From: Adhaeribacter sp.
GTDB taxonomy: Bacteria; Bacteroidota; Bacteroidia; Cytophagales; Hymenobacteraceae
Assembly (NCBI GenBank): GCA_028288395.1
Contig: JAQBNV010000016.1
Location: 1 to 7,755, forward strand
DNA: 7,755 nucleotides
Direction of reading: 5' to 3'
The notes beneath the pieces are model-generated. The model did not search any database. It was not told the origin of the DNA and saw only the letters and a list, made by a program, of their open reading frames with translations. How positions within the stretch are numbered: position 1 is the first letter of the stretch; each line of letters begins with the position of its first letter. Made by a program: the position numbers and the translations under genes. This document shows positions 6,676 through 7,755 of this stretch, piece by piece.

Positions 6676-7140
6676 ATGCACCAGGAATATACGAACGGCA
6701 AATTTATTATTTCTACCGATCCGGAAAAGTTGGACCTGGGAGTAATTCACGGGTATTTGGCGAATGAATCCTACTGGGCCGAAAAAATTCCGCCGGAAGT
6801 AGTCGCGCAGGCCATTGAACACTCCCTCAATTTTGGCTTATACGTTAACACCGGAGAGCAGATTGGTTATGCCCGGGTGATCACCGATTTCACTACCTTT
6901 GCTTATTTGTGCGACGTTTTCGTATTGCCGAAATACCGCGGAAAGGGCTTGGCCAAGTGGTTAATGGCTAGCGTAATGGCGCAACCGGATTTACAAAACC
7001 TACGCCGCTTTATGCTCATGACCAAAGATGCCCATCGTTTATATACCCGCTACGGGTTTGCACCCGTAAAAGATCCGGCTAACTGCCTTGAAATAGCCAG
7101 ACCCGGACTGTATAAAAACAGCGCCGGGTCTGAGCAATAA
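6676..7140 (+). CDS. GNAT-family N-acetyltransferase, small stand-alone
   Basis: This 154-residue protein has the size and layout of a single-domain GNAT acetyltransferase, which transfers the acetyl group of acetyl-CoA to an amine in the cytoplasm. Residues about 11-50 are the variable acceptor-binding N-terminal part, with S-Y-W-A near 32-35. Residues 62-84 form the central strands (I-G-Y-A-R-V, then Y-L-C-D-V-F-V-L). Residues 88-93, R-G-K-G-L-A, are the pyrophosphate-binding motif A (R/Q-x-x-G-x-G/A). Residues 120-128, H-R-L-Y-T-R-Y-G-F, are the conserved motif B helix and turn with the usual Tyr near the catalytic centre. There is no signal peptide. The ATG at 6676 is preceded by A/T-rich sequence and no Shine-Dalgarno; it leaves a full-length domain. 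The last 11 codons contain a strong hairpin (see 7098-7132). The substrate (small molecule, amino acid or protein) is not predictable from the sequence. Confidence 0.9.
   Translation: MHQEYTNGKFIISTDPEKLDLGVIHGYLANESYWAEKIPPEVVAQAIEHSLNFGLYVNTGEQIGYARVITDFTTFAYLCDVFVLPKYRGKGLAKWLMASVMAQPDLQNLRRFMLMTKDAHRLYTRYGFAPVKDPANCLEIARPGLYKNSAGSEQ
7098..7132. terminator. Inverted repeat inside the acetyltransferase 3' end, likely bidirectional terminator
   Basis: CAGACCCGG at 7098-7106 pairs perfectly with CCGGGTCTG at 7124-7132. After a small internal loop, CTGT (7108-7111) pairs with ACAG (7118-7121) around the loop ATAAAA. The outer 9-bp stem is GC-rich, and on the plus strand an A/T tract, including ATTTTTATTT (7151-7160), follows after about 18 bases. 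The whole stem is inside coding sequence, ending five bases before the TAA codon. The neighbouring gene converges with an 18-base gap, so this structure is the only visible candidate to end transcription of both genes. The distance to the T-tract makes classical rho-independent termination uncertain. Confidence 0.5.
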
Positions 7141-7158
7141 TTTAAGGAATATTTTTAT

Positions 7159-7755
7159 TTAGAATTGGTAATTCAAAGCCATGCCATTTGATATGCCATC
7201 CATCACCGGAATAACGACAGGCGTAACAGAGAAACCGGAGCCATTTTCTTTTTTATGTAATTGCGGTACCAGAATACCCACCGTAGTGCCTATCCCGTAG
7301 CCCAATATCACGTCGCTCAAAAAATGCTTACCGGCTTTCAGGCGTAAATAACCAACGGTTGCCGGTACGGCAGCGGCGGCACCCCAAACAAAATGCCGGG
7401 CCGGCGAATCGGGATTAAAATCATGAAAAACCTTCGCCAGGAAAAAAGTGGCTGATGCGGTTGCGGCCGGATGCCCGGCAAAAAAAGCGTTGCGGGCGTT
7501 TTTACTGGTTCTATCTTTCAGGGGCGCTTCCGTGCCATAAACCATGGGTCTTTTACGGTCTACCAGGCCGGCTGTCATGGCAAATAAGGTGCCGGTAACC
7601 GACATGGTTTCGGCATAGAGCAGAAAAACCTGGGGGGCATTCTGGTACACGTCATCGTTCAGGAGTAAAGCCAGGGGTGCTACAAAAGAACCATAAAAAG
7701 GAATGTCACTCGCTTTTTTGGCCGACTCGCTGTAGTATCCAGCCGAAAAACGGTC
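7159..7755 (-). CDS. PAP2-superfamily membrane phosphatase, 5' end outside the window
   Basis: This is the C-terminal 198 residues of a PAP2 (type 2 phosphatidic acid phosphatase/acid phosphatase) family protein, a membrane enzyme that typically removes phosphate from lipid phosphates such as undecaprenyl pyrophosphate or phosphatidate. The frame is open to the window edge; the GTG at 7648-7650 is internal, because protein-like sequence continues upstream. In visible numbering, motif 1 is D-R-K-R-P (R69-P70) but the Lys expected seven residues before Arg is Ala. Motif 2 is F-A-G-H (92-95) instead of P-S-G-H. Motif 3 is intact: R138-x5-H144-x3-D148. Hydrophobic stretches at about 41-65, 90-107, 121-138 and 145-163 fit membrane helices. 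The tail S-G-M-x ends in N-Y-Q-F and looks strand-like. Active-site His, Arg and Asp remain, so activity is possible but not assured. The gene converges on the acetyltransferase with an 18-base gap. Confidence 0.88.
   Translation of the reverse strand, partial: DRFSAGYYSESAKKASDIPFYGSFVAPLALLLNDDVYQNAPQVFLLYAETMSVTGTLFAMTAGLVDRKRPMVYGTEAPLKDRTSKNARNAFFAGHPAATASATFFLAKVFHDFNPDSPARHFVWGAAAAVPATVGYLRLKAGKHFLSDVILGYGIGTTVGILVPQLHKKENGSGFSVTPVVIPVMDGISNGMALNYQF

Noticed and set aside
7648..7650. GTG as the start of the PAP2 gene
   Set aside because: The same frame stays open to the window edge with 35 more protein-like residues, and a start here would cut into the N-terminal part of the family, so the real start lies outside.

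Overview
The window looks like chromosomal DNA of a Bacteroidota (Bacteroidetes) bacterium. The evidence is a tandem SusC/RagA-type TonB-dependent transporter and SusD/RagB-type lipoprotein, start codons without Shine-Dalgarno sequences, and a lipoprotein N-terminus (C-K-D-D) matching the Bacteroidota surface-export signal. Frequent CGG/CCGG codons and moderate GC would fit the Cytophagales (Hymenobacteraceae-like), but that finer placement is an impression only.

Layout. (1) Positions 1-3672 hold a SusC-like transporter, cut at its N-terminus by the window edge, followed 10 bases later by its SusD-like lipoprotein partner. A 24-bp stem with a GCAA tetraloop (3725-3776) closes this operon. (2) Positions 3777-4139 hold no convincing gene. 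There is a short minus-strand open frame that could be a decayed gene end, and a small palindrome. (3) Positions 4140-6542 encode a secreted S9-family (prolyl oligopeptidase/DPP IV-like) serine peptidase with a complete Ser-Asp-His triad, followed by a hairpin plus T-run terminator at 6616-6644. (4) Positions 6676-7140 encode a small GNAT N-acetyltransferase. Its last codons contain a strong inverted repeat that probably works as a terminator. (5) Positions 7159-7755 carry, on the minus strand and converging on the acetyltransferase, the 3' part of a PAP2-superfamily membrane phosphatase whose start lies beyond the window. Two of its three signature motifs depart from consensus.

How the genes may work together. 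SusC and SusD form an outer-membrane pedal-bin importer that loads a macromolecular nutrient (glycan or peptide). The nearest enzyme is an exported peptidase rather than a glycoside hydrolase, so a peptide substrate, as for RagAB, is possible. However, the peptidase appears to be a separate transcription unit and the link is only proximity. The acetyltransferase and PAP2 protein look like unrelated housekeeping or accessory genes. I found no mobile element, CRISPR array, RNA gene or clear novel multi-gene system. The points worth a second look are the transcript-end structures, the PAP2 motif changes, the peptidase's missing dipeptidyl motif and the possible gene remnant.
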